DNA of 64,000 nucleotides from Streptomyces sp. STR69 (GTDB taxonomy: Bacteria > Actinomycetota > Actinomycetes > Streptomycetales > Streptomycetaceae): the NCBI RefSeq assembly GCF_024519455.1, contig NZ_JALJRY010000002.1, positions 1 to 64,000 on the forward strand, written 5' to 3'. The position numbers were made by a program, and so were the translations under genes. Positions 25,342 through 34,470 of the stretch are shown here, piece after piece. The notes below the pieces were generated by a model. It saw nothing but the letters and a program-made list of their open reading frames with translations, was not told the DNA's origin and did no database searches. Numbering within the stretch: position 1 is the first letter of the stretch; each line of letters opens with the position of its first letter.

Positions 25342-26943
25342 TCAGCGGGGCGGGGTGCACTCCAGGCGAAAGCCGCCGAAGTCGGCGGTGAACTCCGCCC
25401 CGACGAGATCCACGGCATGGATCCCGGCCATCGCTCCGGTGAAGCGCAGCCGTGAGCCGTGGTCGTCCGAGAGCCGGCTGAAGTCCAACACCGGCCCCAC
25501 CGGCACGCGTTCGCCGTCACGGACGTACCAGAACCGCGCGTCGGCACCGTCGACCGTCGCCCCCAGCGTCACCGGCACCCCGAACTCGACCTCGACGACG
25601 GCCACTTCACGCGTGACGTCCTCGTCCCGCTCCACCAGCCTGAGCACCGTACGCCCGCCGTCCCCCCGCCACTGCTGTCCCCGCTGCCCCTCGCCCTCGG
25701 GCTCCGTCCAGGTCAGGTCCAGGCCGAGATACGCGTCGGCGCCGTACCGGAGCACCAGCCCCGCCGCCTGCGTGAACGTCAACGGCCTTGCCTCGACGGT
25801 GACTTCGACTTCCGCCCGATGCTCGGTGATCCGCTGGGCGAGCAGACTGTGCGCCCACCGCGACTCCGGCCCGTGCCGTCCGCGCAGCCGGATCCAGCCC
25901 GGGCGGGTGGCGGCATCGGCCCAGGACGGGTCCGGGCACCCGCGCGGACTGCTCCACGGCCACCCCAACGACCCGCTGTCCTCGGTGACTTGGTCGGGTC
26001 GGGCGACAGGCTGCGTCGATACGGCCACCTCCACCGCCGGGTGCCAACCCCCGCCGCTCAGCCTCGGCCAGCCGTCCGCGTCCCAGGTCACGGCCTGGAT
26101 GGCCGTCTCCCGGCCCAGGGTGCACCGAGGTCCTGCGGGAGTCGCGACAGGTCGCGCCGCCAAGTGGCTCAACACCCACTCACCGCCCGGCAGTTCGACC
26201 AGCTCGCCGTGTCCCGCCTTCTGCAACGGCACCGACGGATCGTCCCGGGACGTCAGCAGGGGACGGTCGTCGACCTCGTACGGACCGGTGACCGTACGGC
26301 CGCGCGCCACCAGTACCCCGTGTTCGAACCCGGTGCCGCCCTCAGCGAGGAGCAGGTAGTACCAGTCGCCCCGCCGCACCAACTTCGGTCCCTCGACGAG
26401 CCGTTCGTGCTGGAGCAGCAGCTGGGTCGAACCGGCCGGGGCGAGCGTGTCGCGGTCCAGCTCGGTCGCGACGATCCCCGCGAAGCGCCGGCCGCCGGGG
26501 CGGTGGTCGTTCTGCAGGTTGAGCAGCCACATCCGGCCCTCGTCGTGGAACAGCGCCGGGTCGAAGCCGTGGCTCGCGACTCGCCGCGGGGCGGCCCACT
26601 TTCCGTCGATGTCCGCGGCCGTGGTGATGTAGGTGTCGGCGTCGAAGTACGGTGTGCCGACCGAGCGGACGATCGAGTACGTCATCCAGAAGCGTTCGCC
26701 GTCCCAGCTCAGCGAGGGCGCCCAGATGCCGCCCGAGTCGGGGACACCGGCGAGGGAGTCGCCGGGAACCGCGCCCCGGACGTGGCCCGCGTACTCCCAG
26801 TGCGCGAGATCCCGGGAGCGGTGGATCGGGATCGTCGGGAACCACTCGAAGGAGCTGGTCGCCACGTAGTACCAGTCGCCCACCCTCACCATGGAGGGGT
26901 CGGGGGCGAAGCCGCGGACAACAGGGTTGTGCAGCAAGGTCAC
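25342..26943 (-). CDS. GH43 beta-xylosidase/alpha-L-arabinofuranosidase (intracellular)
   Basis: 533 residues, no signal peptide. N-terminal five-bladed propeller with catalytic base Asp15 (GFAPDPS), the DPALFHDEGR segment for the pKa-modulating Asp, and VEGPKLVRRGDWYYLLLAEGG for the acid Glu. A C-terminal beta-sandwich (about 330-530) completes the GH43 subfamily 11/12 layout typical of beta-xylosidases. It would cleave oligosaccharides brought in by the adjacent ABC transporter. Start GTG 26943 overlaps the permease stop (GTGA). Confidence 0.9.
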   Translation of the reverse strand: MTLLHNPVVRGFAPDPSMVRVGDWYYVATSSFEWFPTIPIHRSRDLAHWEYAGHVRGAVPGDSLAGVPDSGGIWAPSLSWDGERFWMTYSIVRSVGTPYFDADTYITTAADIDGKWAAPRRVASHGFDPALFHDEGRMWLLNLQNDHRPGGRRFAGIVATELDRDTLAPAGSTQLLLQHERLVEGPKLVRRGDWYYLLLAEGGTGFEHGVLVARGRTVTGPYEVDDRPLLTSRDDPSVPLQKAGHGELVELPGGEWVLSHLAARPVATPAGPRCTLGRETAIQAVTWDADGWPRLSGGGWHPAVEVAVSTQPVARPDQVTEDSGSLGWPWSSPRGCPDPSWADAATRPGWIRLRGRHGPESRWAHSLLAQRITEHRAEVEVTVEARPLTFTQAAGLVLRYGADAYLGLDLTWTEPEGEGQRGQQWRGDGGRTVLRLVERDEDVTREVAVVEVEFGVPVTLGATVDGADARFWYVRDGERVPVGPVLDFSRLSDDHGSRLRFTGAMAGIHAVDLVGAEFTADFGGFRLECTPPR

Positions 26944-27845
26944 TTGAGGGCTCCCAGGGTGACGCCCGTACGCCAGTACCGCCGCATCGCCACCATCATC
27001 ACGGCCATCGGCACGATCGACAGCAGCGCGCCGGTCAGCACCAGGCTGGTGAGGTCGACGCCCGACTCCAGGCGTTTGCCGGACCAGTTGTAGAGGCCGA
27101 TGTTGAGGGTCCAGTTCTCTTCGCCGCGCAGGACGGTGAGGGGGAGGAAGAAGGCGTTCCAGGTGTTCACGAACGCGAGCAGGAACACCGTGGCGCCGCC
27201 CGTCGTCATCATCCGCAGCACGATGCTGAAGAAGATGCGGAGTTCACCCGCGCCGTCGAGGCGGGCCGCTTCGAGGAGTTCGAAGGGGATCGTGGCCTCG
27301 GTGTACACCTTGGCGAGGTAGACGCTGAACGGGTTGATCAGGCAGGGGATCAGCATCGCCCAGGGGGTGTCGACCAGGCCGATCTTCGAGAACATCAGGT
27401 ACAGCGGCAGGGTGAGCAGCGCGATCGGGATCAGGAACGAACCCACCACGCATGCGAACACCGCGCTGCGGCCCGGGAATTCGAAGCGGGCGAGGCCGTA
27501 GCCCGTGGCGAGGGCGATGAGGGTGCCGCCCAGGGAGCCGACGCCCGCGTAGAGGAACGAGTTGGCGGTCCAGCGCAGGAAGATGCCGTGCTCGTAGCTG
27601 AAGACCTGACGCAGGTTCTCCCACAGGTGCATGCCGGAGAACCACAGGCCGTTGCTCTGGTACAGGCCCGTCCGGTTCTTGGTCGCGGCGACGATCAGCC
27701 ACCACACCGGGAACAGGCTGTAGGCGCTGGCCAGGACCAGGCCGACGAGCAGGAAGCGCTGGCCGCCGCGTGAACGGGCCGCCGGATCGGGCTTGTTGAG
27801 GCGGCGGACCTGATGAGCTGTCCGGCGGTCTTCGGTGAGGGTCAT
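26940..27845 (-). CDS. Sugar ABC transporter permease (MalG-type)
   Basis: 301 residues, six membrane helices. The conserved cytoplasmic EAA loop is ELLEAARLDGAGELRIFFSIVLRM, which contacts the ATPase. The ATPase itself is not encoded here; as in other Streptomyces CUT1 systems a shared MsiK-type ATPase elsewhere is likely (family knowledge). ATG 27845 overlaps the stop of the partner permease, and its stop overlaps the GH43 start, so importer and hydrolase are coupled. Confidence 0.93.
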   Translation of the reverse strand: MTLTEDRRTAHQVRRLNKPDPAARSRGGQRFLLVGLVLASAYSLFPVWWLIVAATKNRTGLYQSNGLWFSGMHLWENLRQVFSYEHGIFLRWTANSFLYAGVGSLGGTLIALATGYGLARFEFPGRSAVFACVVGSFLIPIALLTLPLYLMFSKIGLVDTPWAMLIPCLINPFSVYLAKVYTEATIPFELLEAARLDGAGELRIFFSIVLRMMTTGGATVFLLAFVNTWNAFFLPLTVLRGEENWTLNIGLYNWSGKRLESGVDLTSLVLTGALLSIVPMAVMMVAMRRYWRTGVTLGALK

Positions 27846-28729
27846 CAGTCGGCCTCCTTCGCGGTGAGGCGGTAGAAGAGGAAGGACGCGAGGCCGAGGA
27901 TGAGGGCGAGGAGGACCGAAAGGGCCGCTGCGTAGTGGTAGTTGCCCGCGTTGAACGCCTGGTTGTAGATGATCATGATCGGGGTGAAGCTGTCGTTCAC
28001 CGTCTGCGGGGTGACGTTCCGGAACAGCGCCGGCTCGTTGAAGATCTGCAGCATCTGGATGATCGAGAGCATCCCCGTCAGCACCAACGCCCCTCGTACG
28101 TAAGGGATTTTGATGCTCGTCGCGACCCGGAACTCGGAGGCGCCGTCGAGGCGCGCCGCCTCGAACAGGTCGCGGGGTACGCCCTGGAGCGCCGAGTAGA
28201 TGATGACCATGTTGTAGCCGATGCCGTGCCAGGTCAGCAGGTTGCCGATGGACGGCCACACCATCGAGGGCGCGAAGAAGTTCCAGGACAGGCCGAACAC
28301 CTTGCCCAGTGGGGTCAGCGGGCCGACGTCCGGGCTGTACAGGTTGATCCACACGATCGCGGCGACCACGCCGGGGATCATGTACGGCACAAGGAGCAGG
28401 ATGCGGAAGCGGCCCGCGACCTTCGAGGACAGCGCGTCCAGGAACAGCGCCAGGAGCAGGCTGACGAGCAGCATGACCGGGATCTGCACGCACGCGAACA
28501 GCACCACGCGCAGCACCGAGTTCATGAACGCCGAGTCGGTCAGGCCCTGTTGGTAGTTGTCCAGGCCGGAGAACTTCTCCGTGGAGCCGCCGAGGCCGAG
28601 CCCGGACTGGTGCTCCACGAACAGCGACTCGTAGACGGCGTACCCGATCGGTATCAGGTAGAGGAACACGAAGCCGAGCTGGAAGGGCACCGTGAACGCG
28701 GCACCCTTCCAGCGCTGGGAGTGAATCAT
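27845..28729 (-). CDS. Sugar ABC transporter permease (MalF-type)
   Basis: 294 residues, about six membrane helices. The EAA loop is DLFEAARLDGASEFRVATSIKIPYVRG. Second integral component of the CUT1 importer, 10 bp downstream of the binding-protein gene and overlapping the MalG-type permease gene at its end. Helix 1 (FTVPFQLGFVFLYLIPIGYAV) is N-terminal, so the start is well placed. Confidence 0.93.
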   Translation of the reverse strand: MIHSQRWKGAAFTVPFQLGFVFLYLIPIGYAVYESLFVEHQSGLGLGGSTEKFSGLDNYQQGLTDSAFMNSVLRVVLFACVQIPVMLLVSLLLALFLDALSSKVAGRFRILLLVPYMIPGVVAAIVWINLYSPDVGPLTPLGKVFGLSWNFFAPSMVWPSIGNLLTWHGIGYNMVIIYSALQGVPRDLFEAARLDGASEFRVATSIKIPYVRGALVLTGMLSIIQMLQIFNEPALFRNVTPQTVNDSFTPIMIIYNQAFNAGNYHYAAALSVLLALILGLASFLFYRLTAKEAD

Positions 28730-28739
28730 CGGCGCTGCC

Positions 28740-30071
28740 TCAGCCCTTGACGCTGATACCGCGGGACTTCAGGTCCTTGACCGTCCACTCCTGCATGTGC
28801 GCCAGCAGATCGGTGACCTTCTCCTGCTTGTTCATCACCTTCGCCCAGCCCGTCTGCAGCTCGGTGAACATGGCGGTCCAGTCCGGGCCGAACACCCAGT
28901 CCGAGGTGACGGTGTTCAGGCTGTCCGTGACGACCTTCTTCGCGGGCTCGTAGTTCGTGCCGAGCAGCTTGTCGGAGATCGCCTCGCCGACATATGCGTT
29001 GCTGTCGGCCAGCGCCGGCATCACACCGTTGCCGGTGGTCGGGCTCGCCATCGTCTTCACCGCACCCGTGTTCGTCGACATCCACAACGCGGCCTCGGCG
29101 GCCTGCTGTTGGTGCGCGCACTGCTTGGTCACCAGGGTGACGCCACCGCTCTGGTTGGTCCCGGCCGGCGTCTTGGCGGCCTCGCCCGCGAACGTCGGCC
29201 AGGGCGACAGCGCCCACTTCCCGTCGGACTTGGTGAAGTTCTGCACCATGCCCGCCATCTGCCAGGTGGAGATCTGCCGGGTCGCGGTGCCGCCGTTGTC
29301 GTAGTTGCGCTGTACGGCCGCGTAGTCGGCGAACGACAGCTTGGAGGCGAGGTCGTTGTCGACGATGTCCTGGATCACCTTGGCCGCCTTGAGGCTGCCC
29401 GCGTCCTGGAAGTCCACCTTCCAGGAGTTGCCGTCGATGGCGTACCAGTGCGCCCCGGCCTGCATGGAGAGCACCTCCAGGGTGCTCGGGTCCTCACCGG
29501 CGTAGTTGGTGATCTTGATGCCGTGCTTCTTCAGCACCTTGCCCGCGGCGATGAACTCGTCCCAGGTCGTGGGCGCCTTCAGGCCGTACTTCTGGAAGAC
29601 GTCCGTGCGGTAGATCGTGAAGGCGGGGGCCGAACTGGTCGGCACGCCATAGGACTTGCCCTGCACCTGCGCACTGGCCCACGCGCCCGCGTTGAACTTG
29701 TCCTTGTCGGCGGAGACGTACTGCGAGATGTCGGCGAGCGCGCCCTGCGAGACCCAGGTGGTCACGTACTCCGCCGTGTTCTGCACCAGGCAGGGCGCGT
29801 TGCCGGCCTTGACCGCGTTGGTGAGCTGCTTCTGCATCGTCAACTGGTCGGTGACCTTGGTGTACTTGAGCTTGATGTCCTTGTGAGCGGCGTTGAACGC
29901 CTTCACTACGGCGTCCTGTCCGTTGGCCCAGCCCCAGAAGGGGAGGGTGACCGGGCCGGATGACTTGGAGTCTCCCGAGCCGGATCCGCCGCAGGCGGAG
30001 AGCAGACCTGTCAGTGCGAGGCCCGCGACGGCTGCCCGAGCGAACCTTCTCCGGGGGCTGGTGAAGTTCAT
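28740..30071 (-). CDS. Sugar ABC transporter substrate-binding lipoprotein
   Basis: 443 residues. A signal with lipobox LLSAC (Cys27) is followed by a Gly/Ser linker and a family-1 extracellular solute-binding domain (FWGWANGQDAVVKAFNAAH, VPTSSAPAFTIYRTDVFQKYG, WDEFIAAGKVLKKHG). It captures an oligosaccharide outside the membrane for the two permeases. First gene of the binding protein-permease-permease-GH43 operon. Two AACCGGTT operators lie 34 and 144 bp upstream of ATG 30071, so the LacI regulator encoded just upstream probably represses it. Confidence 0.92.
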   Translation of the reverse strand: MNFTSPRRRFARAAVAGLALTGLLSACGGSGSGDSKSSGPVTLPFWGWANGQDAVVKAFNAAHKDIKLKYTKVTDQLTMQKQLTNAVKAGNAPCLVQNTAEYVTTWVSQGALADISQYVSADKDKFNAGAWASAQVQGKSYGVPTSSAPAFTIYRTDVFQKYGLKAPTTWDEFIAAGKVLKKHGIKITNYAGEDPSTLEVLSMQAGAHWYAIDGNSWKVDFQDAGSLKAAKVIQDIVDNDLASKLSFADYAAVQRNYDNGGTATRQISTWQMAGMVQNFTKSDGKWALSPWPTFAGEAAKTPAGTNQSGGVTLVTKQCAHQQQAAEAALWMSTNTGAVKTMASPTTGNGVMPALADSNAYVGEAISDKLLGTNYEPAKKVVTDSLNTVTSDWVFGPDWTAMFTELQTGWAKVMNKQEKVTDLLAHMQEWTVKDLKSRGISVKG

Positions 30072-30104
30072 CAGACCGTGTTCCTTCGGAAGAGAAGAGG
30101 TAGA

Positions 30105-30112
30105 AACCGGTT
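30105..30112. promoter_or_regulatory. AACCGGTT operator 1 of the sugar ABC operon
   Basis: Perfect 8-bp palindrome in the context GAAACCGGTTGC, 34 bp upstream of the binding-protein ATG. It pairs with a second copy 110 bp further upstream and matches sites before a paralogous LacI gene at 34.3-34.4 kb. Confidence 0.6.
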
Positions 30113-30214
30113 GCTTGGAAGGTAGACATCGCGGGCTGTACGGAGCAAGAGGTGTGCAGCGACTTGTTTCGACAGCCCAGGACAGACCCCGTCCAGCCTG
30201 GGACTTTGAAGAGA

Positions 30215-30222
30215 AACCGGTT
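30215..30222. promoter_or_regulatory. AACCGGTT operator 2 of the sugar ABC operon
   Basis: Same palindrome in the context GAAACCGGTTAC, immediately followed by an overlapping GTTACGTAAC dyad (30220-30229). The site is 110 bp from operator 1, close to a whole number of helical turns, which fits repression looping by a LacI dimer-of-dimers. Confidence 0.6.
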
Positions 30223-30261
30223 ACGTAACGCCCTGGTTCCGTGTGCTTTCCGTGTGCTGAA

Positions 30262-31353
30262 CTAGTCCCGTCGGGCGGGCGGTCGTACCGAGTTCCGTAC
30301 GACGACATGCGTGCCCAGCACCAGATGGTCGCCGTCGCTTCCCCGGCGCCGGCCCGTGCCGCCGCCCTCGCGCCGGTCCGCCACCGCGCGCAGCGCGACC
30401 CGGCCCATCTCCTCGTACGGGACGTGCACGGTGGTCAGCTGCGGAGTGAGCTGGGAGGCCAGCGGGATGTCGTCGTAGCCGACGATCGACACGTCATCGG
30501 GCACCCTGAGACCGCCCGCGCGCAGCGCCTGCATGGCGCCTGCGGCGACCACGTCGGTGCCCGCGAGGACCGCGGTGAAGTCCACCCCTCCCTTCAGGCT
30601 CTCCTCGACCGCCTCGTACCCGTGCTCGTAGTCGTACGGACCGTGCCGCACCATCCCCGGGTCGAACGGCACGCCGTACGCCTCGAAGGCCCGTTGCGCT
30701 CCCCTCAACCGGCCCTGTGCCGTGGTGAGTTCGGCGTGCCCCGGCAGCAGCAGGACCCGGCGGTGGCCGGCCGAGAGGAGGTGGCTGGCCATGGCGTAGG
30801 CGCCGCCCTCGTTGTCGTAGTCGACCGTCGTGGCCGGGACGTCGCCCTCCAACGGCGGGCGGCCGACAAGCACGAGGTGCGAGCCGGCCGCGTCGAGGGA
30901 GCGGGCGAAGCGGGCCATGCGCAGCTGGTACTCGTCGACGTCGTAGGCGCCGCCCAGCAACACCACGGCGGCGACGCCCTGTTGGCGCATCAGGTTGACC
31001 AGCGCGAGTTCGCGCTCCGGGTCGTCGCCGGTGGTGCCGACCAGGGAGAGCCAGCCGCGCAGTGTGGCCGCGCCCTCAACTCCCTTGGCCACATGGGCGA
31101 ATGCCGCGCCGGTGATGTTGTTGATGAGGATCGCCACCGTCGGTGTGCCGCCGCCGGCCAGGGAACGGGCGTGCGCGTTGGTGACGTAGTCCAGGTCGCC
31201 GACCACCTTCATCACCCGGCGGCGCAGCTCCTCCGACACCGGATAGTTGCCGGACAGCACGCGCGAGACGCTCGCCACCGAGACCCCGGCGCGCTCCGCC
31301 ACGTCCCGGATCGTGGCCCGGCCGACGTCGCCCGACGTCTTGCGCTGACTCAC
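30262..31353 (-). CDS. LacI-family transcriptional regulator (paralogue A)
   Basis: 363 residues. Helix-turn-helix TIRDVAERAGVSVASVSRVLSG, then a sugar-binding domain (AAVVLLGGAYDVDEYQ, DFTAVLAGTDVVAAGAMQAL, SIVGYDDIPLASQLTPQLTTV). The sequence ends with GTHVVVRNSVRPP, nearly the same tail as the regulator at 34471-35520, so the two are paralogues. Located directly upstream of the sugar-binding-protein gene, with AACCGGTT sites between them. A half-site GGAAACCG (31421-31428) lies upstream of its own start. Confidence 0.92.
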   Translation of the reverse strand: MSQRKTSGDVGRATIRDVAERAGVSVASVSRVLSGNYPVSEELRRRVMKVVGDLDYVTNAHARSLAGGGTPTVAILINNITGAAFAHVAKGVEGAATLRGWLSLVGTTGDDPERELALVNLMRQQGVAAVVLLGGAYDVDEYQLRMARFARSLDAAGSHLVLVGRPPLEGDVPATTVDYDNEGGAYAMASHLLSAGHRRVLLLPGHAELTTAQGRLRGAQRAFEAYGVPFDPGMVRHGPYDYEHGYEAVEESLKGGVDFTAVLAGTDVVAAGAMQALRAGGLRVPDDVSIVGYDDIPLASQLTPQLTTVHVPYEEMGRVALRAVADRREGGGTGRRRGSDGDHLVLGTHVVVRNSVRPPARRD

Positions 31354-31473
31354 CGTGGCGACTCCTTCGCGGTATCGGCTTCCCCACCGGGCGCGCGAGG
31401 CCCTGCTCCCGCGCCGGTCCGGAAACCGTATCCCATCGTTGTTCCAGGCAGGCGGGCCTGTGGACGGCCCGGA

Positions 31474-32487
31474 TCAGGCGACACGGGCCAGGTCCGCGTG
31501 CCGCACCTCGTGGGCGAGCGGCAGGCCCGCGGCCAACCGTTCCAGCTCGTCGACGACGATGTCGCCGAGCCGCGCCAGCTCGTTGCCGAGCGAGCCCGCG
31601 ATGTGGGGCGTGAGGAAGACGTTCGGGAGCTGGTAGAGGGGGGACGCGGGGGGCAGCGGCTCGGGTTCGGTGACGTCCAGGATCGCGGTCAGCCGGCCGG
31701 ACAGCAGCTCGTCGGTGAGGGCGTCGTGGTCGATCAGGGCGCCCCGGGAGGTGTTGATCAGCACCCCGCCGTCCCGGATGAGGGCGAGCCGTCCGCGGTC
31801 GAGCATGCGCTGTGTCTCGGGGATGTCCGGGGCGTGCAGGCTGACGATGTCGCTGTTGCTCAACAGGTGGTCCAGCGGCAGGAGTTCGGCACCGAGCACG
31901 GCGGCCTCGGTGACGCTGACGTAGGGGTCGTGCAGGAGGACCTCGAAGTCGTAGGGCCGCAGCAGTTCGAGGAGCCGGCGGCCCACGCGGGAGGCGCCGA
32001 TGACGCCGATCCGGCGGCCGAGGTTGCCGATCGCGGCGGTCTCGGCGGGCGTCGGGTACGCGTGTGCGTGCCGGAAGCGCTCCCGCTGCGCGAAGGTGTC
32101 CTTCCCGGCGAGCAGGATCATCGCGAGGGTGTACTCGGCGACCGGCAGCGCGTTGCCGGTGACCGCGCTGGATACGGATACCCCGCGTTCCCACAGGGCC
32201 TCGCCGACCAGTGAGCGGACCGAGCCCGCCGCGTGCAGCACGGCCCGCACCCGGGGTGCCGCCGCCAGGGCGCCCGCGTCGAGGTGCGGACAGCCCCAGC
32301 CGGTGATCAGGACCTCGGCCCCGGCCAGGGCCCCGGCGGCCTCGGGGGCGGCGAAGTCCCGTACGACGAGCCCGGGGTCGATCTCGGCCGTCTGCCGGAG
32401 CCGTGCCATCAGGGGTGGGGGGAAGAGCAGGGGCAGGTGCACCGGATCCATGGCGAACACGGCCCTCGGCGGCTGGGCGCTGGGCAT
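31474..32487 (-). CDS. D-isomer-specific 2-hydroxyacid dehydrogenase family protein
   Basis: 337 residues from ATG 32487. The NAD-binding core shows GVIGASRVGRRLLELL, and the active-site triad appears as Arg in NTSRGALIDHDAL, Glu in DVTEPEPLPP and His in LTPHIAGSLGNE. Likely reduces a 2-oxo acid or oxidises a 2-hydroxy acid with NAD(P); in this island it may handle an acid from sugar breakdown (inference). Two LacI-type palindromes lie 35-59 bp upstream of its start, so it appears to belong to the sugar-responsive set. Confidence 0.88.
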   Translation of the reverse strand: MPSAQPPRAVFAMDPVHLPLLFPPPLMARLRQTAEIDPGLVVRDFAAPEAAGALAGAEVLITGWGCPHLDAGALAAAPRVRAVLHAAGSVRSLVGEALWERGVSVSSAVTGNALPVAEYTLAMILLAGKDTFAQRERFRHAHAYPTPAETAAIGNLGRRIGVIGASRVGRRLLELLRPYDFEVLLHDPYVSVTEAAVLGAELLPLDHLLSNSDIVSLHAPDIPETQRMLDRGRLALIRDGGVLINTSRGALIDHDALTDELLSGRLTAILDVTEPEPLPPASPLYQLPNVFLTPHIAGSLGNELARLGDIVVDELERLAAGLPLAHEVRHADLARVA

Positions 32488-32521
32488 GACCCTCCAGTAG
32501 TGCGGCTTGGGATGCTGCTTC

Positions 32522-32546
32522 GGAAACGTTTTCTGAAAGCGTCTTC
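32522..32546. promoter_or_regulatory. Tandem LacI-type operator sequences before the dehydrogenase gene
   Basis: GGAAACGTTTTC (32522-32533) and GAAAGCGTCTTC (32535-32546) are imperfect palindromes abutting each other in the 226-bp divergent gap between the dehydrogenase and the carboxylesterase. Both belong to the GAAA-core-TTTC operator style of LacI repressors. The rest of the gap shows nothing beyond promoter-like sequence. Confidence 0.5.
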
Positions 32547-32713
32547 TACCGTAGATCTGTCGGGGAGCGGGGGTCAATCGGTCGGAGAACACGCAGTCCC
32601 GCACCGCCCGTCCGGATAACCCGTCCAGCCGCGTTCGTCCGCCGGAATAGCCGGGCACGATGTGATGCTCTGATGAGCATGGTTCACGAGCGCGGTGAGG
32701 AGCTGGTGGGCAG

Positions 32714-34291
32714 ATGACGGCAGAGCGGATGAACCCCGTGGTCGGCACCCCCTACGGGGCGGTACGCGGCCGGTACGAGCACGGGATCGCGGTCTTCCGG
32801 GGCATCCCCTACGCGGCGCCCCCCTTCGGTCCGCGCAGATTCCGCCCGCCCGTCCCGCCCGAGCCCTGGACCGGGGTGCGCGACGCGCTCGCCTTCGGCC
32901 CGACCCCGCCGAAACCGCCGTACTCCGACGCCTTCGCCAAACTGCTCTCCGACCCCGTCGTGCCCGGCGACGACTGCCTCAACCTCAACGTGTGGACCCC
33001 GGAACCCGGCCCGGGCGCCCGGCTGCCGGTCATGGTCTGGCTGCACGGCGGCGCGCTCACCCGGGGCTCCTCGGCCGTCCCCGTCTACGACGGTCACGCC
33101 TTCGCCCGCGACGGAGTCGTGTTCGTCTCGGTCAACTACCGCCTGGGCGTGGAGGGTTACGGCCTCTTCCCGGACGCCCCCGCCAACCCCGGCCTGCGCG
33201 ACCAGCTCGCCGCGCTGCGCTGGGTGCACGAGTCGATCGCCGCGTTCGGCGGCGACCCCGACCGGATCACCCTCTTCGGCCAGTCCGCCGGCGCGATCAG
33301 TATCGGCGCCCTGCTCGCCGCCCCGCAGGCCCAGGGACTCGTCCGCCGGGCCGTCCTGCAGAGCGGCCCCCCGGAGGCCTTCGACCGGGACAAGGTACGG
33401 CGGATGGTGCGCCGGATGGCGACCCGGCTGAAGGTCCCCGCCACCGCCGAGGCCTTCGCCGCCGTCGACCGCGAACTGCTGCTGCGCACCCAGGCCGACG
33501 TGGGCAGACTCAGCAGCCCGGTGCTCGGCGGGCCCAGCTTCGGGATCGTCATCGACGGCGAACTGGTGCCCCGCGACCCGCTGGAGGCGCTCGTCGACGG
33601 TCAAGTGGCCCGGGACGTCGACCTGTTGCTGGGCTGGACCCGCGACGAGTACCGGCTGTGGCTCGTCCCCGGCGGTCTGCACGAGCGCGTCGACCGGCTC
33701 GGTGCGGTCGCCCTGGCCGGTGCGATGGCCCGCTGCCACTGCGGCGTCGAGGTCCCGCGCGGCTACCGCGCCCTGCACCCCGGAGCCGGCACCGCCGAGA
33801 CCGTCGGCCAGCTCGTCACCGACCATCTGCTCCGCTACCCGCTGCACCGCCTGGCCGATGCCCGCCCCGGGAACTCCTACCTCTACGAGTTCGCCTGGCC
33901 CTCCAACCTCCCCGACCTCGGCTCCTGCCACGCCCTCGAACTCGGCTTCGTCTTCGACACGGGCGACATCCCCGAGGCCGCCAAACTCGCGGGCGAGGGT
34001 GCGCCACAGGAACTCGCCGACACCATGCACACGGCCTGGGTGCGGTTCGCCGCGGACGGCGACCCGGGCTGGCGGGCCTGGGACGACTCCCACCCCGTAC
34101 GGATCTTCGGCGAGGGCACGTCCTACGTCGCGAACGGCCCGCGCGACGCCGAGTTCGCCCTGTGGACGGCCGACGCGGCGACGCGCGAGCCGGCGGTCCC
34201 GGTCGTGGGCACGCCCGCGCGAGGTGCCGTCGAACTGCGGTCGGTCGTACGGCGGTTGCGGCGGACCGGGGAGGTGCCGAAGTCGTCGTGA
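32714..34291 (+). CDS. Type-B carboxylesterase/lipase family protein
   Basis: 525 residues, alpha/beta-hydrolase. Oxyanion-hole HGG is at 111-113 and the nucleophile elbow GQSAG centres on Ser191. The N-terminal PYGAVRGRYEHGIAVFRGIPYAAPP is typical of the family. No signal peptide, so the protein is cytoplasmic. It may remove ester groups (acetyl, feruloyl or others) from imported oligosaccharides, but the substrate is not known. Preceded by GAGGAG. Two AACCGGTT operators follow its 3' end, before the next LacI gene. Confidence 0.88.
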   Translation: MTAERMNPVVGTPYGAVRGRYEHGIAVFRGIPYAAPPFGPRRFRPPVPPEPWTGVRDALAFGPTPPKPPYSDAFAKLLSDPVVPGDDCLNLNVWTPEPGPGARLPVMVWLHGGALTRGSSAVPVYDGHAFARDGVVFVSVNYRLGVEGYGLFPDAPANPGLRDQLAALRWVHESIAAFGGDPDRITLFGQSAGAISIGALLAAPQAQGLVRRAVLQSGPPEAFDRDKVRRMVRRMATRLKVPATAEAFAAVDRELLLRTQADVGRLSSPVLGGPSFGIVIDGELVPRDPLEALVDGQVARDVDLLLGWTRDEYRLWLVPGGLHERVDRLGAVALAGAMARCHCGVEVPRGYRALHPGAGTAETVGQLVTDHLLRYPLHRLADARPGNSYLYEFAWPSNLPDLGSCHALELGFVFDTGDIPEAAKLAGEGAPQELADTMHTAWVRFAADGDPGWRAWDDSHPVRIFGEGTSYVANGPRDAEFALWTADAATREPAVPVVGTPARGAVELRSVVRRLRRTGEVPKSS

Positions 34292-34311
34292 GCGGGCGGT
34301 TACGGGACGGA

Positions 34312-34319
34312 AACCGGTT
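34312..34319. promoter_or_regulatory. AACCGGTT operator upstream of LacI paralogue B (distal)
   Basis: Perfect palindrome in the context GGAAACCGGTTGCCCAACG, just after the carboxylesterase stop. Spaced 109 bp from the proximal copy, almost identical to the 110-bp pair at the ABC operon. Confidence 0.6.
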
Positions 34320-34420
34320 GCCCAACGCCAGTTACCGACGACCGCCGTGCTGACGTAGGCGAATTGGCCGACGCACGCCCCTCCTCCCGACCGTCGCTCG
34401 CTGCTACCCTCCGCGCAGGG

Positions 34421-34428
34421 AACCGGTT
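34421..34428. promoter_or_regulatory. AACCGGTT operator upstream of LacI paralogue B (proximal)
   Basis: Perfect palindrome in the context GGGAACCGGTTGCCGGACG, 43 bp before the LacI ATG at 34471. Likely autoregulatory. Confidence 0.6.
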
Positions 34429-34470
34429 GCCGGACGTGTTCCCACAGGCGGGGGAGGGGCGAGGCGGCGC

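Noticed and set aside
28740..30308. A longer, upstream start for the sugar-binding protein (to 30308)
   Set aside because: It would place about 79 residues before the lipoprotein signal and run through both AACCGGTT operators; ATG 30071 gives a proper signal peptide.
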